A stretch of DNA of 64,000 bases from Hemileia vastatrix. Taxonomy: Eukaryota > Basidiomycota > Pucciniomycetes > Pucciniales > Zaghouaniaceae. Made by a program: the position numbers and the translations under genes. The notes beneath the pieces were generated by a model, which made no database searches, was not told where the DNA came from, and was given only the letters and a program-made list of their open reading frames with translations. Where the stretch lies: contig JASXTE010000008.1 of the NCBI GenBank assembly GCA_030280995.1, positions 27,424,193 to 27,488,192 of the forward strand, given 5' to 3'. This document shows positions 43,999 to 56,043 of the stretch, one piece after another (position 1 is the first letter of the stretch; the number at the start of each line of letters is the position of its first letter).

Positions 43999-44686
43999 CA
44001 CCACACAATATTTGGGGGGGACTTGCTAGAAAGTTCTCAACTTGAAGTCAAATGGAACTCAGATGGAACTTAGACTGAACTTATAAAGAGCTGATACTGA
44101 ACTCTAAATTGAACTCATCTTGAACTCTTAATTAAAGATAGATGAATCTGTGCTGAAATATTGGTGAGAGTTTAATTAATAATCAATAGAAATATAAAAA
44201 TCAGGAGATTAAAATTCTGGTCCATTCATAGTAATTTTTCATAAAACACAATTTATTTTTCATAATGAGTTTCACATGATAAGTAAAAATACTGAAAATT
44301 ATATTATTTATTTAAAAAGCATCACCTTTAGCCTGTCTAATGATTATACAAATGTTTATGGAGGAATTCTACAATAAAATCAGTGGCTCTTGTTATTGAA
44401 AACTCCTTTTAAACCAGTATTTTATGCTTTAAATTTTAAATTGAAACCATATGACCTGATTATTTTTGATTTATTTCAAAAATTTTTGATTATGAAATAT
44501 AATTATTTTCAATTCACTTTAGTTATAAAAAAAACATATGGAAACATCAGAAATATTATATTTTTATTCCTTCATACTGTGTAAAACACACATAACCAAA
44601 ATAAACAAAAGATATCAGTGTGTTATTAAAAAATTTCTGGCTTGATGAAGCACTCTCACAGCTTCTTCATTCAAAACAGCAATAAT
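43999..44686 (-). mobile_element. E2: CACTA-like element, first part (inverted copy of E1)
   Basis: Starts CACCACACAATATTTGGGGGG with GACTTGCTAGAAAG inside, corresponding to the right end of E1 in inverse orientation. Body sequence such as GAAAACTCCTTTTAA and CATATGACCTGATT matches E1 around 41270-41320. E2 is interrupted by H2 after 44686 and continues at 57600. Confidence 0.65.
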
Positions 44687-45043
44687 AGGGGGTGTCAGTT
44701 CTGGCAAATCTGCACTTAACTTAAGTGCGGATTTCAAACCAAATCAGCACTTAAATTTTGCAAAAAAGTCACTTATTTCAAAAAAGGGTGTCAGTTATGA
44801 CCTCAAATCAGCACTTTTTTCCTGTTTTTTTTCACAACCACATTTTGGCCACAAAACATCCCTTCCTTTCTTACCCCATCCCTGTCACATGTGACACACT
44901 GACCTTCCTCACTCCCTACCCATCAATCCTCGGCACACACCCCTTCCTGACATTTTCAACATTTTGACCAGGCATGTTTACATTCTTTTTTACTTATTTC
45001 TTCTACCTCTTAATCTTTTTTCTTGTTATGTGCCAGTTTCATA

Positions 45044-46336
45044 ATGCCTCCCAGACATTCCAAATCTCAAAAGGTAACTCAAAAATCTGCTTCGTCACAA
45101 AAGTCTCCTCATAAAGCAAGCCCTACACTTGAAAAATCAAAGTCAGGTTCAGGTCAGCTTAAAAAGGATGATTATATCATCATAACCAACTTCCTTAAAA
45201 TAAAATCTAATTCTGAAGCATGTTTTGGATGTGAAAAGTCCACTCGTATTGGATGTCCACCTTCTTCAAAGGTTAATGGCTACTTATTGATGGCCAATGA
45301 AGTAAGGAAGAAAACAAGGGGTAGAATTGATATCAATCTTAAAAAAATGAAGGAGACATTTAAGAGTTATTAATCAAAATATAAAAAGGCTCATCATGCT
45401 TCAAATGAAACTGGATTTCGAGATTGGAATTACTACTGTTTCCAAAAAGCTCAATGTCATGTGTCCTTTCTATGAGGAAATGGATAATCTTTTTGGCTCC
45501 CGAGTTGATGTAAACCCTTGGTTTCTACACGATACTACTAAGAATATACCCTCTGGATCTCAACCATCAATTAATCCTCCTGAAATACCTGTACATCAAC
45601 AGGATCAATCCCCTCCACCTTCTAACCATAGTTCAGCTAAAGATGATCCCAACTATCAAGCAGAACAATTATATTGCAGCAGATCTGAATCCTCAGAGGC
45701 CCAAAATTTAAATGTATGTTTACTTTTTGTTTTTTCTTCAATTCTTCTCTGAATTTCTCTTTCTTTCTAGTCTCCTCCTATTCAAAATCAATCTCCATTA
45801 AATAATCTCGATTCTGGAAATGTGAATCCCACTTTAGAAGCTGCTTTAGATGAACTTCCTGAAGCCTCTTGTTCAAACTCCAAACTAAAGCTTTGAGCCT
45901 CAACTTCAATGAACTTGAACCATCTATTAAAACGTGGTAATACTTCAACAAGCTCATTTGGCTCCCTGGAGGATTATTTTGAAAAAAAATATATAAGTAA
46001 GTTTTTTTTACTATATATCTTAATCATTAACTCATTTATTTATTTATTTCAATTTAATGTTCTCAGAAAAATCAACTATTGCAAATAATGCCCTTGACTT
46101 TGAGAAGATGAAATTTGATCATATGCTAAGGAAAGATCAGCAAGCCTTAGATTTGGAAGAAAAAAATTTGAGGCAGAGCAGATGGAAAGAGTAAATGACC
46201 GTCAATTTCAAAGAGAAATGGCTACTTGTGAATTGGAAAAACAAGAGAGTTTTAAAAAAAAGATTTCATTATGGAATGTGTAAAAAATGGCCAATCTTAT
46301 GAGGACATTAAAAAATTACCTGACTTTTTCAATTGA
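45044..46336 (+). pseudogene. H2 Myb/SANT-like DNA-binding partner, three exons
   Basis: Likely second protein of the Harbinger element, binding subterminal sites and recruiting the nuclease. Exons 45044-45713, 45771-45996, 46067-46336, with introns GTATGT...TTTCTAG and GTAAGT...TTCTCAG. After a basic N-terminus (M-P-P-R-H-S-K-S-Q-K) comes a SANT-like domain: D-D-Y-I-I-I-T-N-F-L, C-F-G-C-E-K-S, K-V-N-G-Y-L-L-M-A and I-T-T-V-S-K-K-L-N-V-M-C-P. The tail is charged and probably coiled (F-E-K-M-K-F-D-H-M-L-R-K-D-Q-Q), ending K-N-G-Q-S-Y-E-D-I-K-K-L-P-D-F-F-N. Lesions: TAA near 45370, a frameshift near 45410, a stop near 45893 and a further shift near 46170. Recognition is from the general pattern of such rust proteins. 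Confidence 0.65.
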
Positions 46337-47026
46337 TAAATTGTTTTTCTAGTTAATTCAATTTTGTTTGATTTCTTTTTGGTAATATTTTCTTATATGC
46401 TGACTTATAAAAGGTCTTGAATATAGTACATTATTTTTGAAATTTTTTTGAAAATATCATACATTTTTTCTATCTTTACATTCAAGTCAATAAGTTTGCT
46501 TATACTTTTATTTTGACAAAAATTTGAAAATATAATAAAAATTTTCTATCTTTACTTTAATGTCAATAAGTTTGCTTATCTAAATACTTCTAAGTCAATA
46601 AAATTCAATATCTTGTTTGAAAATTTGGCTATATCCTCCCCTGCATTTTATTGAAACAAGGGGTGGGTACCACCAAGTTTTTCTAAGTCATCAATTTCAC
46701 ATGTCAGATTTAAAAAATTGGCAATAACCTCCCCTGCATTTTATTGAAGTAAAGGGTGAAAGTCATCAAAATTTAATATAATTACATAAATTAATTAATA
46801 TATAAATAAGATATGTCAAATGTACTACTTTTAAAGTAATGACAATTCCTCATGCCAAAATGCAGATCAAGTCTAGAAACTAGGTTTGGGGCTTTCCACA
46901 GGTATAGGCTAGAGGAAACCCATGAAAAAAATTAATGTTATCATGATTACTATTTATACAACACAAGGTCGTGGTCCCATTACTTTAATTTCATAAATTG
47001 AAATATCATATTTATTTATTATAAAT
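46337..47026. other. H2 spacer with repeated hairpin blocks
   Basis: Two copies of CCTCCCCTGCATTTTATTGA followed by a GGGG-type arm (about 46637-46675 and 46730-46760) form imperfect hairpins. Their relatives lie downstream of the oxygenase gene in H3 (62020-62140) and at 43062-43185. Sequence TTTGCTTAT...AAAATTTTCTATCTTTAC is also directly repeated (46480-46570). No gene. Confidence 0.55.
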
Positions 47027-48242
47027 TTATGGAAGAATATTAAATATTTGGTGACTGTACAAATCCCCATACTTTTTAGACCTACCTAAAGAATGTTTAA
47101 ATTTATTACCTTTTTCTTCTTTTTTTAACTTGTTTATTTTTTGGATTAACTTTTGACTGATCTGGAAAGAGCAACCAAAATGCGTGAAGTCTTGACAAGA
47201 TTCCAAACCTGAAGGAGCCTCTGTGGTTTGGTGATTATTGTAAGAAGAATTTCAAGCTGTTTCGATTATTCCATTTCCTAATCCAAAATTTATTATACAT
47301 CTATGATCCGGGAAATATAATCCATGTCCTTTAATTTTAGCAGGTGACGTAATAGGTTGTCCAGTGATAGGATTAATATATGTGAAAATTCCATAAGTGA
47401 GGTAATTGGCATCATTTGAGTCGGTGTGAATTCAATTATGAAATCCAGAATGAGTGATTATAACATTTGAAAACATTAAATAATCACTGATAATATCTTC
47501 CCATTCAGAGTCTCACCAATTTGGTATTCCAAGTCTCGTAGAAACTTCATGATTTTTTTCAAAAGCTTTATTATAAATTTTTTTAAGTCAAAGAGCAAGA
47601 AATGAATTAAATGAAGGTAAAGTATTCCATTTTCGAAAATCATTATCTAATTCAGCTTTAGATAAAGATCTGAGTAAGGAATATATGCCTATTTGAATTA
47701 AATTCAGTAAAATGATATTAAAAAATCCAGAAAAATTTTTAAACATACCAAGAGAAAAACCTTTATCAAATCCTGGTCTCCATCCAATTCCAATCATGAT
47801 TCCACCCAACAAATTCTTATTCCTTAAAGATAAGCAAACCAAAGCCATTTGATAGAGTGTTATGATGAGATCACAGAGTTGATTAAATGATTCATCTTTT
47901 AAACCATTAAAAGAATGGTTTTCGTAAATAAATTGAGGTTTGAAAGTATTATTAATAACAGCTTTAACTTCATCACCTCCAGTTTCAGTTAAATAATGTA
48001 TATTTTCAGGTAAAGTTTTCCGATATTTTTTTTTCAACTTTAGTTTTATAGTACCTGATTTTTGAAATATGGCCAAATAATTGATCCAAGTGAATCTTTA
48101 TTTTATAATTTCTTTTATTTTGATACTGTTCATTTTTTGACAATGTTTTAGATGATGATTGAAAAGAAGTTGAATTTGAAGATGATAATGAACTTAAAGA
48201 AGATGAGAGTGAGGTAAGTGGTGAATCTGAAGTTAAAGACAT
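47027..48242 (-). pseudogene. H2 Tet-like 2OG-Fe(II) oxygenase
   Basis: Fe(II)/2-oxoglutarate dioxygenases of the Tet-like group oxidise bases or related substrates; the substrate here is unknown. The N-terminus (48242) is serine-rich. From about 48076 a second frame gives A-I-F-Q-K-S-G-T-I, then G-I-G-W-R-P-G-F-D-K-G-F-S-L-G-M, a signature I associate with this family, then H-S-G-F-H-N...I-H-T-D-S-N-D (metal-binding H-x-D, about 47425-47460), H-G-L-Y-F-P-D-H, and F-G-C-S-F-Q-I-S near the end. Stops: TGA after F-L-A-L, at P-N-W, within H-N-x-I-H and within I-E-T-A-x-N. The H3 copy has sense codons at three of these. Family call is from recalled motifs. Confidence 0.62.
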
Positions 48243-49423
48243 GCATTTTTCTACTTAAAAATTTGTTACTTTTCAAACACCCAAAATTATACATTAAAAA
48301 AAAACTCACTTAATTTAAATTAAAAACATAAAAATCCTCAAAAGACTAATAAGAATTTTTTTTATTTCACTTGAACTTGATGAATATTTTTCTCTAAAAT
48401 TAAAAAAAAAAATTCAAAAAACTGTGAAATTTTTTTTATCACTTCCCCATTCCCCTAAATTCCCCACCCCAAACCCCTCTCCCACCTCCCCAAAACCCTT
48501 GTACAACCCCCCTCTCCATCCCCCTCCAAATCCCCCAAATCCCCCCTCCAAATCCCCCTCCAAATCCCCTCCAAACCCCCCTCCAAATCCCCCTCCAAAT
48601 CCCCCTGCAAATCCCCCTCAAAACCCCCTGCAACCACCCCAACACCCCCTTCAATCCACCTCTTTTCCCCCCCTCCAAACCCCCCTCCAAATCTCCCTCG
48701 AAACCCCCCAATCTCCTCCTCAAAACCCCCCTACCCTCCCCTCAAAGTTACTTAACAATTCAGTAACAATTCGCGGCAATCATTCATTAACTTAATGATT
48801 TGCTAACAAATCATTAAGTTAAGGAACAATTTGCAGCAATTGTTCGTTAACTTAACGAATTGTTAGCAAATTGTTAAGGGACATTTAAGGGGGGGGGTAG
48901 GAGGGCTTTGAAGGAGGGATTGGGGGGGGTTTGGGGAAGATTGAAGGCGGGTTTGGAGGGGATTTGGGGGATTTGGAGGGGGGATTTGGGGGATTTGGTG
49001 GGGGGTGGAGTGGAATGAGAGGAGGAAATGAGGAGACCAACAAGGGGGAGAAAGGGAGAGATGAGACCAAAGAGGGAGAAAAGGGAGGTTAGAGTGAGCC
49101 AAGGAGGGGGGAATAAGGCAGCCAAAGGGGGGAAAAGGGGGATGTATCCATTCCAAGGAGAGGGTAAAGGTGGGAAAAAGCCCAGGCCAAGGGGGATAAA
49201 GAGAGAAAAGAGGGAGAGAGAGAGAGAAAAAAAAAAAGGTTAATTTTACCTATAAATTTAAAAACAACCACTTACAAAAAAAAAAAAAACCAAAAAACCA
49301 AAAAAAAAATTAGCAAAAAATTAAGTAAAAAAGATAAAATGACTTACCTGGAGAGATGAGTTGAGAAAAAAGAAATATAATTGAAATTGATTGAGTGATG
49401 TAGGAAGAGAGGAGAAAACAGAT
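47596..49423. repeat. Direct duplication, copy 1
   Basis: 1.83 kb nearly identical to 54006-55830 (a few substitutions and short indels). It covers the N-terminal oxygenase region and the C-rich/G-rich mirror. It abuts the copia RNase H fragment at 49423/49424. Confidence 0.9.
48424..49250. repeat. C-rich/G-rich mirror with nested palindromes
   Basis: A CCCCCTCCAAAT-type array (48450-48745) is followed by an AT-rich core and a GGGGGATTTGGAGG-type array (48885-49010), so the flanks are broadly complementary. In the core, 16-bp arms TTAACTTAATGATTTG and CAAATCATTAAGTTAA pair around CTAA (about 48787-48822). AACAATTTGC...GCAAATTGTT with an internal GTTAACTTAAC palindrome follows (48824-48875). 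ORFs on both strands are Pro- or Gly-rich by-products. The other copy is at 54834-55640. Confidence 0.85.
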
Positions 49424-50007
49424 TTTTGGCACGCTTCTCCGCCAAACCTACTTCCACCCACTGGATTGCACTCAATCAACTTCTTAGATATGTCCAGCAC
49501 ACTGCCACCCTTTGTCTTTACATTCACCCTGACTGTAACTCACCACTTGAACTCCTATCTTTTTCTGATTCCACTTGGAATAACAAAGAATTCTCAAGAG
49601 CCCAAAGTGGACACCTGCTACTCCTTAACTCTTGCCCAATTGTATGGAAATCAAGACCTCAGTTGAAAGTAAGTGATTCATCATGCACTGCTGAATATGT
49701 GGCACTTGGTGGTTGTATGAAAGACGCAATTTGGATCTCGAACTTTCTCAAAGATATCTTCCCTGATATTCCCCCTATCAAGATCTTCTGCAACCACAAA
49801 GTAGCAATCGCCAATGCAAAAGATAACCCTGGCAACAAGAGGACATGGCATGTGGATAGGTGTTTCTATATTGTGAATGAACAACTGTTTCTAAAGAAAG
49901 CAACATTGGAATGGGTTCCTACTGCTCAAATGCGGGCTGATATACTCACAAAATCACTGGGCCCATCTCTAACAATGCTGAGAAGGAAGGATGTATGTGT
50001 GTGGTGA
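49424..50007 (+). pseudogene. Ty1/copia RNase H C-terminal fragment
   Basis: Translation L-A-R-F-S-A-K-P-T-S-T-H-W-I-A-L-N-Q-L-L-R-Y is the copia connection region. It is followed by RNase H features S-F-S-D-S-T-W, S-S-C-T-A-E-Y-V-A-L and M-R-A-D-I-L-T-K-S-L-G. The active-site D and E equivalents are visible, but reverse transcriptase is missing upstream. The frame is open from about 49426 to the TGA at 50005-50007. It is followed by a purine tract and an LTR. Confidence 0.85.
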
Positions 50008-50140
50008 TGGGGTTATATTTCTCTTCTCTTATTTTTTTCTTTTATTTCTCTTAGTTCTTCTCATTTCCTTTAATTTCTTTTTTCATTTTGGAGCTGGTTA
50101 TGTTTGCATGGGGGGATATCAGTAATATGTTTCATAACTA

Positions 50141-50150
50141 AGTGGGGGGA
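50141..50150 (+). promoter_or_regulatory. Copia polypurine tract
   Basis: AGTGGGGGGA immediately before an LTR start TGTTAAGTCA. A similar run, GCATGGGGGGA, lies at 50107-50117. Confidence 0.7.
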
Positions 50151-51113
50151 TGTTAAGTCACTAGGACTATGTACTTAGTTATGTGTGCAAATGTATATAG
50201 TCTGTAGTCGCTGCGTCCCCGGTTCTCAGGTTCTTTCCGGAGTTCTACAGGCTGACACCGTGCTACATGCCGATCGGGCCATTCCCCGCTTAAACATTAC
50301 TTATTCAGGTTTAAGGCGTCGGAATCACCTCTCTGCTCTCTCTGCTCTCTCAATGATAAAGTAACACCTGAACTTATACTAATTTTCTGTCCTGTGCACG
50401 TGGAAGCTCACAAAAATCCTCTTTAATGCAGCTAAGAAGCTTATAGTCCACCTCACCACTTCGGCCCCGCTCTCTCAATCTCCTGCTATCAAACAAGTTG
50501 CTCAGCATCTGGTAGATACTAAAAGATTTCCAAACAACCTCCTGCTATCTCTTACCCTATAAATCCTGTTACTTGTTCCTCTTTTTAGCCTGTCTGTCTC
50601 CTTTTCCAATTAGTTCACTGGTCATGTATTTAGTGCTTTATATAGTGTTACCCTCCCTTTTTGCTCCCTGTTGAGCGAGATTGTACAAAAAAAAGAATGC
50701 ATGTAGAAAGAAAGGAAGATGAACATATGGGGTTTATAAGTGGAAAGAAAGGCAGACAATAATGACGGAAAAGCAAAAAAGTGGGATCTCGGGAGAAGTA
50801 ACTACTGAAGTCATGCCCTGGGCTCAAAAAGAGTCACTCCCTGAATCACACCCATAAGTTAACCCTGAAACAAAGTACTGAACCAAATGTCTAGTTCAGA
50901 ATTTTTTCCCCCTGTTCTAGTTTGATATTGTTATGTACATAAGGCAATATGCTTAGTGATTATTCAATATGTACATAGATTATGGTATAAAACCTATGGT
51001 GCGGTCAACGTGTCTAACTCCGGTTTACTCTGGACAAAGCGCTGACACTGCTATCATAGGTAAGCAATGAATATTTTGGGTTTACTCCGGACAAAGCGCT
51101 GACACTGCTATCA
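50151..51113 (+). repeat. Copia LTR
   Basis: Runs from TGTTAAGTCACTAGG to about CTGCTATCA. It is followed by TAGGTTATGGGCTG, which resembles the copia-type primer site complementary to the anticodon arm of initiator Met-tRNA. The end contains a 60-bp tandem duplication with GACAAAGCGCTGACACTGCT. The 3' boundary is approximate. No second LTR is in the window. Confidence 0.7.
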
Positions 51114-51409
51114 TAGGTTATGGGCTGTCCCTGATTCGTTACTAAAAGTAATTGTGATCTTGTCATACCCGGATTTTTTTGTTTACTCCAAGTTTGTCCC
51201 TTGTTAAAAGTGCCTACCTTTGGCGGTCAATTAATTCTTGCCGTCTCACCTCCCAATCCCCGCTTACGGCATTTAATTCATGCCTTAAATTCCCAATACA
51301 TCTAACCCCTTTGAATCCTGACCCACCCTTAGCAGGGAGCTCCGAAATCTTGACCTACCTCCTCACCTTACACAATCGTCGCCGCTCAAGGTCCTTCTCT
51401 GGTACTGCA

Positions 51410-54005
51410 ATGCCAACGTCATCCTCTAGTGGTAACCCTGAAAGACCCTTTTGTGACACATTCACGTCACCTACCTCACCTCCTCAACACCCAATATCTC
51501 CATCCACCCCTATTCCACCGACAATCTCCACTCTTTCAATCTCCCCTTCCCCTTCTGCGATGTCCACCACTCGCCCCTACCAGAGTCCCCTATCACCGAA
51601 TATAAGGGTAAGGATTGGGGGGTGGTCATTGATGAAATACTTGCCCAGGTAAAACACACACCCAAGTTAAAAGTTGACGGATCAAACTGGAAAACCTGGT
51701 ATAAAAGTGTTTCCCTTTTTATGCAGCAAAGGGTACGTTCCACCAAATATGCCACAGATCCCAATGCTATTTTGACTGCCACCACTGTCTTCGAGGACGA
51801 GATGTGCTGGCACATCATTTATTTCACAATTGAGGAGAAACTCTAAGATTTTATTGACGTTGGAACAACGTTCTACCATGCTTACCACGTACTGTCCTCC
51901 AAATTTGAAACTGCCACTCATACCTTGCGCATATCTCTCTTTAATTATTTTCTGGAAATTAAGTCTTCCCCTTTTGTCGATCCCATATCGCATGTGGACA
52001 ATTTCAAAAACCTTCTCGATTCCTTAAAACGTTCAGGTTTCTGTTTGGGATACGAAGAGTTGGGTGCTGTCCTGATACAGCTACTTCTCCCGTCCTCTGT
52101 TTCTCACATTTCCTCTGAGCTAAACCGCCATTTTGAATTGGGCAAAGATATCTCGCAACCTTCTTACAATGATATGCTTACAGCTCTTCAAAATACTTTT
52201 AAGAACCTCTCTCTCCCATCAAAATCTATCTCCACTGCCATGTCAACCTCCATTGCTGACGAAGAAATATCCTCACTTGCTTTCCGGCATGGTAAGATGG
52301 ATAGCTATTGTTCTGGTGGTAAACAACGTGAATTAGCGTGTGATCTATTTCATTCAACGGAACACCTGATAATCACATGTCCTTAAAACGCCAATGGTAA
52401 AGCTTTCAATTCAGAAGTATGGGTGCAAAGAGAGGCCAGAATCCAACAAGCCCGTTCAGCTTTGGGCTGTTTACGATGCTCCTTACCAGAAAGGAAAGAG
52501 AAACAGTCATCTTCCAAAGTGCGACTAAATGAAATTGATTCATCTGCCCTGGATGTCCTCACCACAACTTTGAATGAACTCGATCTGGTTAGTGATGAAT
52601 GGAAAAATGCGTATGATGGAGACAACTCAAAAGGGATTATTGACACTGGTGCAATGCACCATGTGACAGGGGATGTACGTCTTCTTTCTAACTTCCGGAA
52701 ATTGAACTGTCCAGTGACAGTTAAGACGGCAACTGATTTGTCTGCTGCTTTGATCACCGGACATGGGGATCTATTAGTCAAGGCATGCAAAAACAAATTA
52801 ATCACTATTAAAAATGTTTTTTTCTGTGATAAGGCTAAATCCACATTAATTTCTCCTTTTGACCTACTACAAAATGATGTTTCCTTGGATCTCTCTACCT
52901 CACATGACTTTATAATTACTAAAAATAAAAAAACATTGTTTCTAGCTCCGCTTTCTTCTTCTGAAAGCAAATGGACAGTAGACCTAGTTTATCCCTGTAC
53001 ACTAGATGTTAACTCCTTTGCAATTCAACATTTTAACTCTTTGTCTTCAGCGTCCCTTCCTGCCCCATTTGTCCCTCCACCTTCATCCCTAAAAATCCCT
53101 TATCCAAAAGCTTCCCCTTTCTCTGTCATGGATTGGCACCGTTGCCTTGGTCACACAAGCGTACGAGTTCTTCGGCGAATTGCGAAATCGGGATTATGCA
53201 ACAATGTGCCTTCATACGTCCCATCTTGTAAACTGAACTGCAATGTATGTGCCATCTCTAAGAGCAAGAGACAAAGCACTCACCCTGCACTTAAACGCGA
53301 ACATCCATTGATGGACCTTGTAGTCTCGGATCTTGTTGGGCCTATGGTCGACATCACTGACAACGGTGAGATATATGTTGCCACATTTAGAGAGTCTTTT
53401 TCCACGTATGGAGAGGTATTCATTTTGAGTGGAAGTCTGATGTCCTAGAGGCCTTCATTAATTTTAAAAACAGGCTTGAAAATATGACAGGAAGTCGCCT
53501 TAAAATTCTTTGAACTGACAATGGTAAGGAATACATGAATAAGAAATTTTCTGATTTCCTATCCTCCAATGGTATCCTCCATGAACATTCTATGCCCCAC
53601 CACCACAAACAAAACAGAATGGCTGAATGTTTCAATGAGACCATTGGTGAAATCTCCCGTACCATCCATTTGGCGTCCAATCTTCCTCCCACCTTCTGGG
53701 CACTAGCTTACTGCTGGTCCTCCTACCTACACAATCGTCTTCCCAATGTACGTGTCACAGATAGCACCCCATATCAAATTATTTATAACAGAATTGTGGA
53801 CCTTTCTCTCTTAAAAATCTTTGGCCAATGGGCATATGTCCATATTTCTTCCGAAAAACGTACTAGAATGGAAGTACGTGCAATGCGATGTAGGGTGGTT
53901 GGTTTTTTAGATGGTGGAAAAGGCTGGAATCTCTGGAATCTGTACACTAATTCTTTTGTGCAGTCAGCTATGGCTAAATTTATACCAGAAGGTGAAGAGT
54001 CTACA
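51410..54005 (+). pseudogene. Ty1/copia gag-protease-integrase, truncated before RT
   Basis: Gag starts near 51410 (M-P-T-S-S-S-S-G) and shifts frame near 51620 into V-K-H-T-P-K-L-K-V-D-G-S-N-W-K-T-W-Y. A TAA at 51844 and another near 52384 interrupt it. Protease has G-I-I-D-T-G-A-M-H-H-V-T-G (about 52635-52675). GAG-pre-integrase has W-H-R-C-L-G-H-T...C-N-V-C. Integrase has S-D-L-V-G-P-M, then after a break T-D-N-G-K-E-Y (about 53515) and M-A-E-C-F-N-E-T. It stops abruptly at 54005 where H2 sequence resumes. Together with 49424-51113 the copia order is RNase H, LTR, gag, protease, integrase, with RT absent. Confidence 0.85.
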
Positions 54006-54652
54006 CAAGAAATGAATTAAATGAAGGTAAAGTATTCCATTTTCGAAAATCATTATCTAATTCAGCTTTAGATAAAGATCTGAGTAAGGAATATATGCCT
54101 ATTTGAATTAAATTCAGTAAAATGATATTAAAAAATCCAGAAAAATTTTTAAACATACCAAGAGAAAAACCTTTATCAAATCCTGGTCTCCATCCAATTC
54201 CAATCATGATTCCACCCAACAAATTCTTATTCCTTAAAGATAAGCAAACCAAAGCCATTTGATAGAGTGTTATGATGAGATCACAGAGTTGATTAAATGA
54301 TTCATCTTTTAAACCATTAAAAGAATGGTTTTCGTAAATAAATTGAGGTTTGAAAGTATTATTAATAACAGCTTTAACTTCATCACCTCCAGTTTCAGTT
54401 AAATAATGTATATTTTCAGGTAAAGTTTTCCGATATTTTTTTTTCAACTTTAGTTTTATAGTACCTGATTTTTGAAATATGGCCAAATAATTGATCCAAG
54501 TGAATCTTTATTTTATAATTTCTTTTATTTTGATACTGTTCATTTTTTGACAATGTTTTAGATGATGATTGAAAAGAAGTTGAATTTGAAGATGATAATG
54601 AACTTAAAGAAGATGAGAGTGAGGTAAGTGGTGAATCTGAAGTTAAAGACAT
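54006..54652 (-). pseudogene. Duplicated N-terminal part of the oxygenase gene
   Basis: Same sequence as 47596-48242, from the serine-rich start through the G-I-G-W-R-P-G-F-D-K-G motif to the L-P-S-F-N-S-F-L block. It is then cut by the copia junction, so the metal-binding half is missing. A non-functional fragment. Confidence 0.75.
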
Positions 54653-55830
54653 GCATTTTTCTACTTAAAAATTTGTTACTTTTCAAACACCCAAAATTAT
54701 ACATTAAAAAAAAACTCACTTAATTTAAATTAAAAACATAAAAATCCTCAAAAGACTAATAAGAATTTTTTTTATTTCACTTGAACTTGATGAATATTTT
54801 TCTCTAAAATTAAAAAAAAAAATTCAAAAAACTGTGAAATTTTTTTTATCACTTCCCCATTCCCCTAAATTCCCCACCCCAAACCCCTCTCCCACCTCCC
54901 CAAAACCCTTGTACAACCCCCCTCTCCATCCCCCTCCAAATCCCCCAAATCCCCCCTCCAAATCCCCCTCCAAATCCCCTCCAAACCCCCCTCCAAATCC
55001 CCCTCCAAATCCCCCTGCAAATCCCCCTCAAAACCCCCTGCAACCACCCCAACACCCCCTTCAATCCACCTCTTTTCCCCCCCTCCAAACCCCCCTCCAA
55101 ATCTCCCTCGAAACCCCCCAATCCCCTCCTCAAAACCCCCCTACCCTCCCCTCAAAGTTACTTAACAATTCAGTAACAATTCGCGGCAATCATTCATTAA
55201 CTTAATGATTTGCTAACAAATCATTAAGTTAAGGAAGAATTTGCAGCAATTGTTCGTTAACTTAACAAATTGTTAGCAAATTGTTAAGGGACATTTAAGG
55301 GGGGGGGTAGGAGGGCTTTGAAGGAGGGATTGGGGGGGTTTGGGGAAGATTGAAGGCGGGTTTGGAGGGGATTTGGGGGATTTGGAGGGGGGATTTGGGG
55401 GATTTGGTGGGGGGTGGAGTGGAATGAGAGGAGGAAATGAGGAGACCAACAAGGGGGAGAAAGGGAGAGATGAGACCAAAGAGGGAGAAAAGGGAGGTTA
55501 GAGTGAGCCAAGGAGGGGGGAATAAGGCAGCCAAAGGGGGGAAAAGGGGGATGTATCCATTCCAATGAGAGGGTAAAGGTGGGAAAAAGCCCAGGCCAAG
55601 GGGGATAAAGAGAGAAAAGAGGGAGAGAGAGAGAGAAAAAAAAAAGGTTAATTTTACCTATAAATTTAAAAACAACCACTTACAAAAAAAAAAAAACCAA
55701 AAAACCAAAAAAAAAATTAGCAAAAAATTAAGTAAAAAAGATAAAATGACTTACCTGGAGAGATGAGTTGAGAAAAAAGAAATATAATTGAAATTGATTG
55801 AGTGATGTAGGAAGAGAGGAGAAAACAGAT
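54006..55830. repeat. Direct duplication, copy 2
   Basis: Second copy of 47596-49423. Beyond 55830 it continues into normal H2 sequence leading to the transposase, whereas copy 1 breaks off into copia. The junction with copia at 54006 shares CAAGAAATG with the left H2 context. Confidence 0.9.
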
Positions 55831-56043
55831 ATGAGTGAAGAAAAAAAAGAGAGTGACTGAAAAAATATGCATTTGCTGAAAATATGCGATTTCATGTTGA
55901 GTTGATGAAAGAAAACACAGAGAGATAAAAAAAAATAAGACTTTAACAGCAAATTCAAAAAACAAAAAAATATGCAAAAAAATTTACCATTCTCAGTGAA
56001 TAACACATGCAAATTGATCATTTGAAGAGAATGAAAAAAAAAA
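55831..56043. other. H2 spacer between duplication and transposase
   Basis: AT-rich sequence shared with H1 (17920-18113), including AAAATATGCGATTTCATGTTGA. No gene. Confidence 0.6.

Noticed and set aside
48424..49250. Pro-rich and Gly-rich ORFs on both strands, repeated at 54834-55640
   Set aside because: Low-complexity C-rich/G-rich arrays leave all frames open; no start context, motif or homology.
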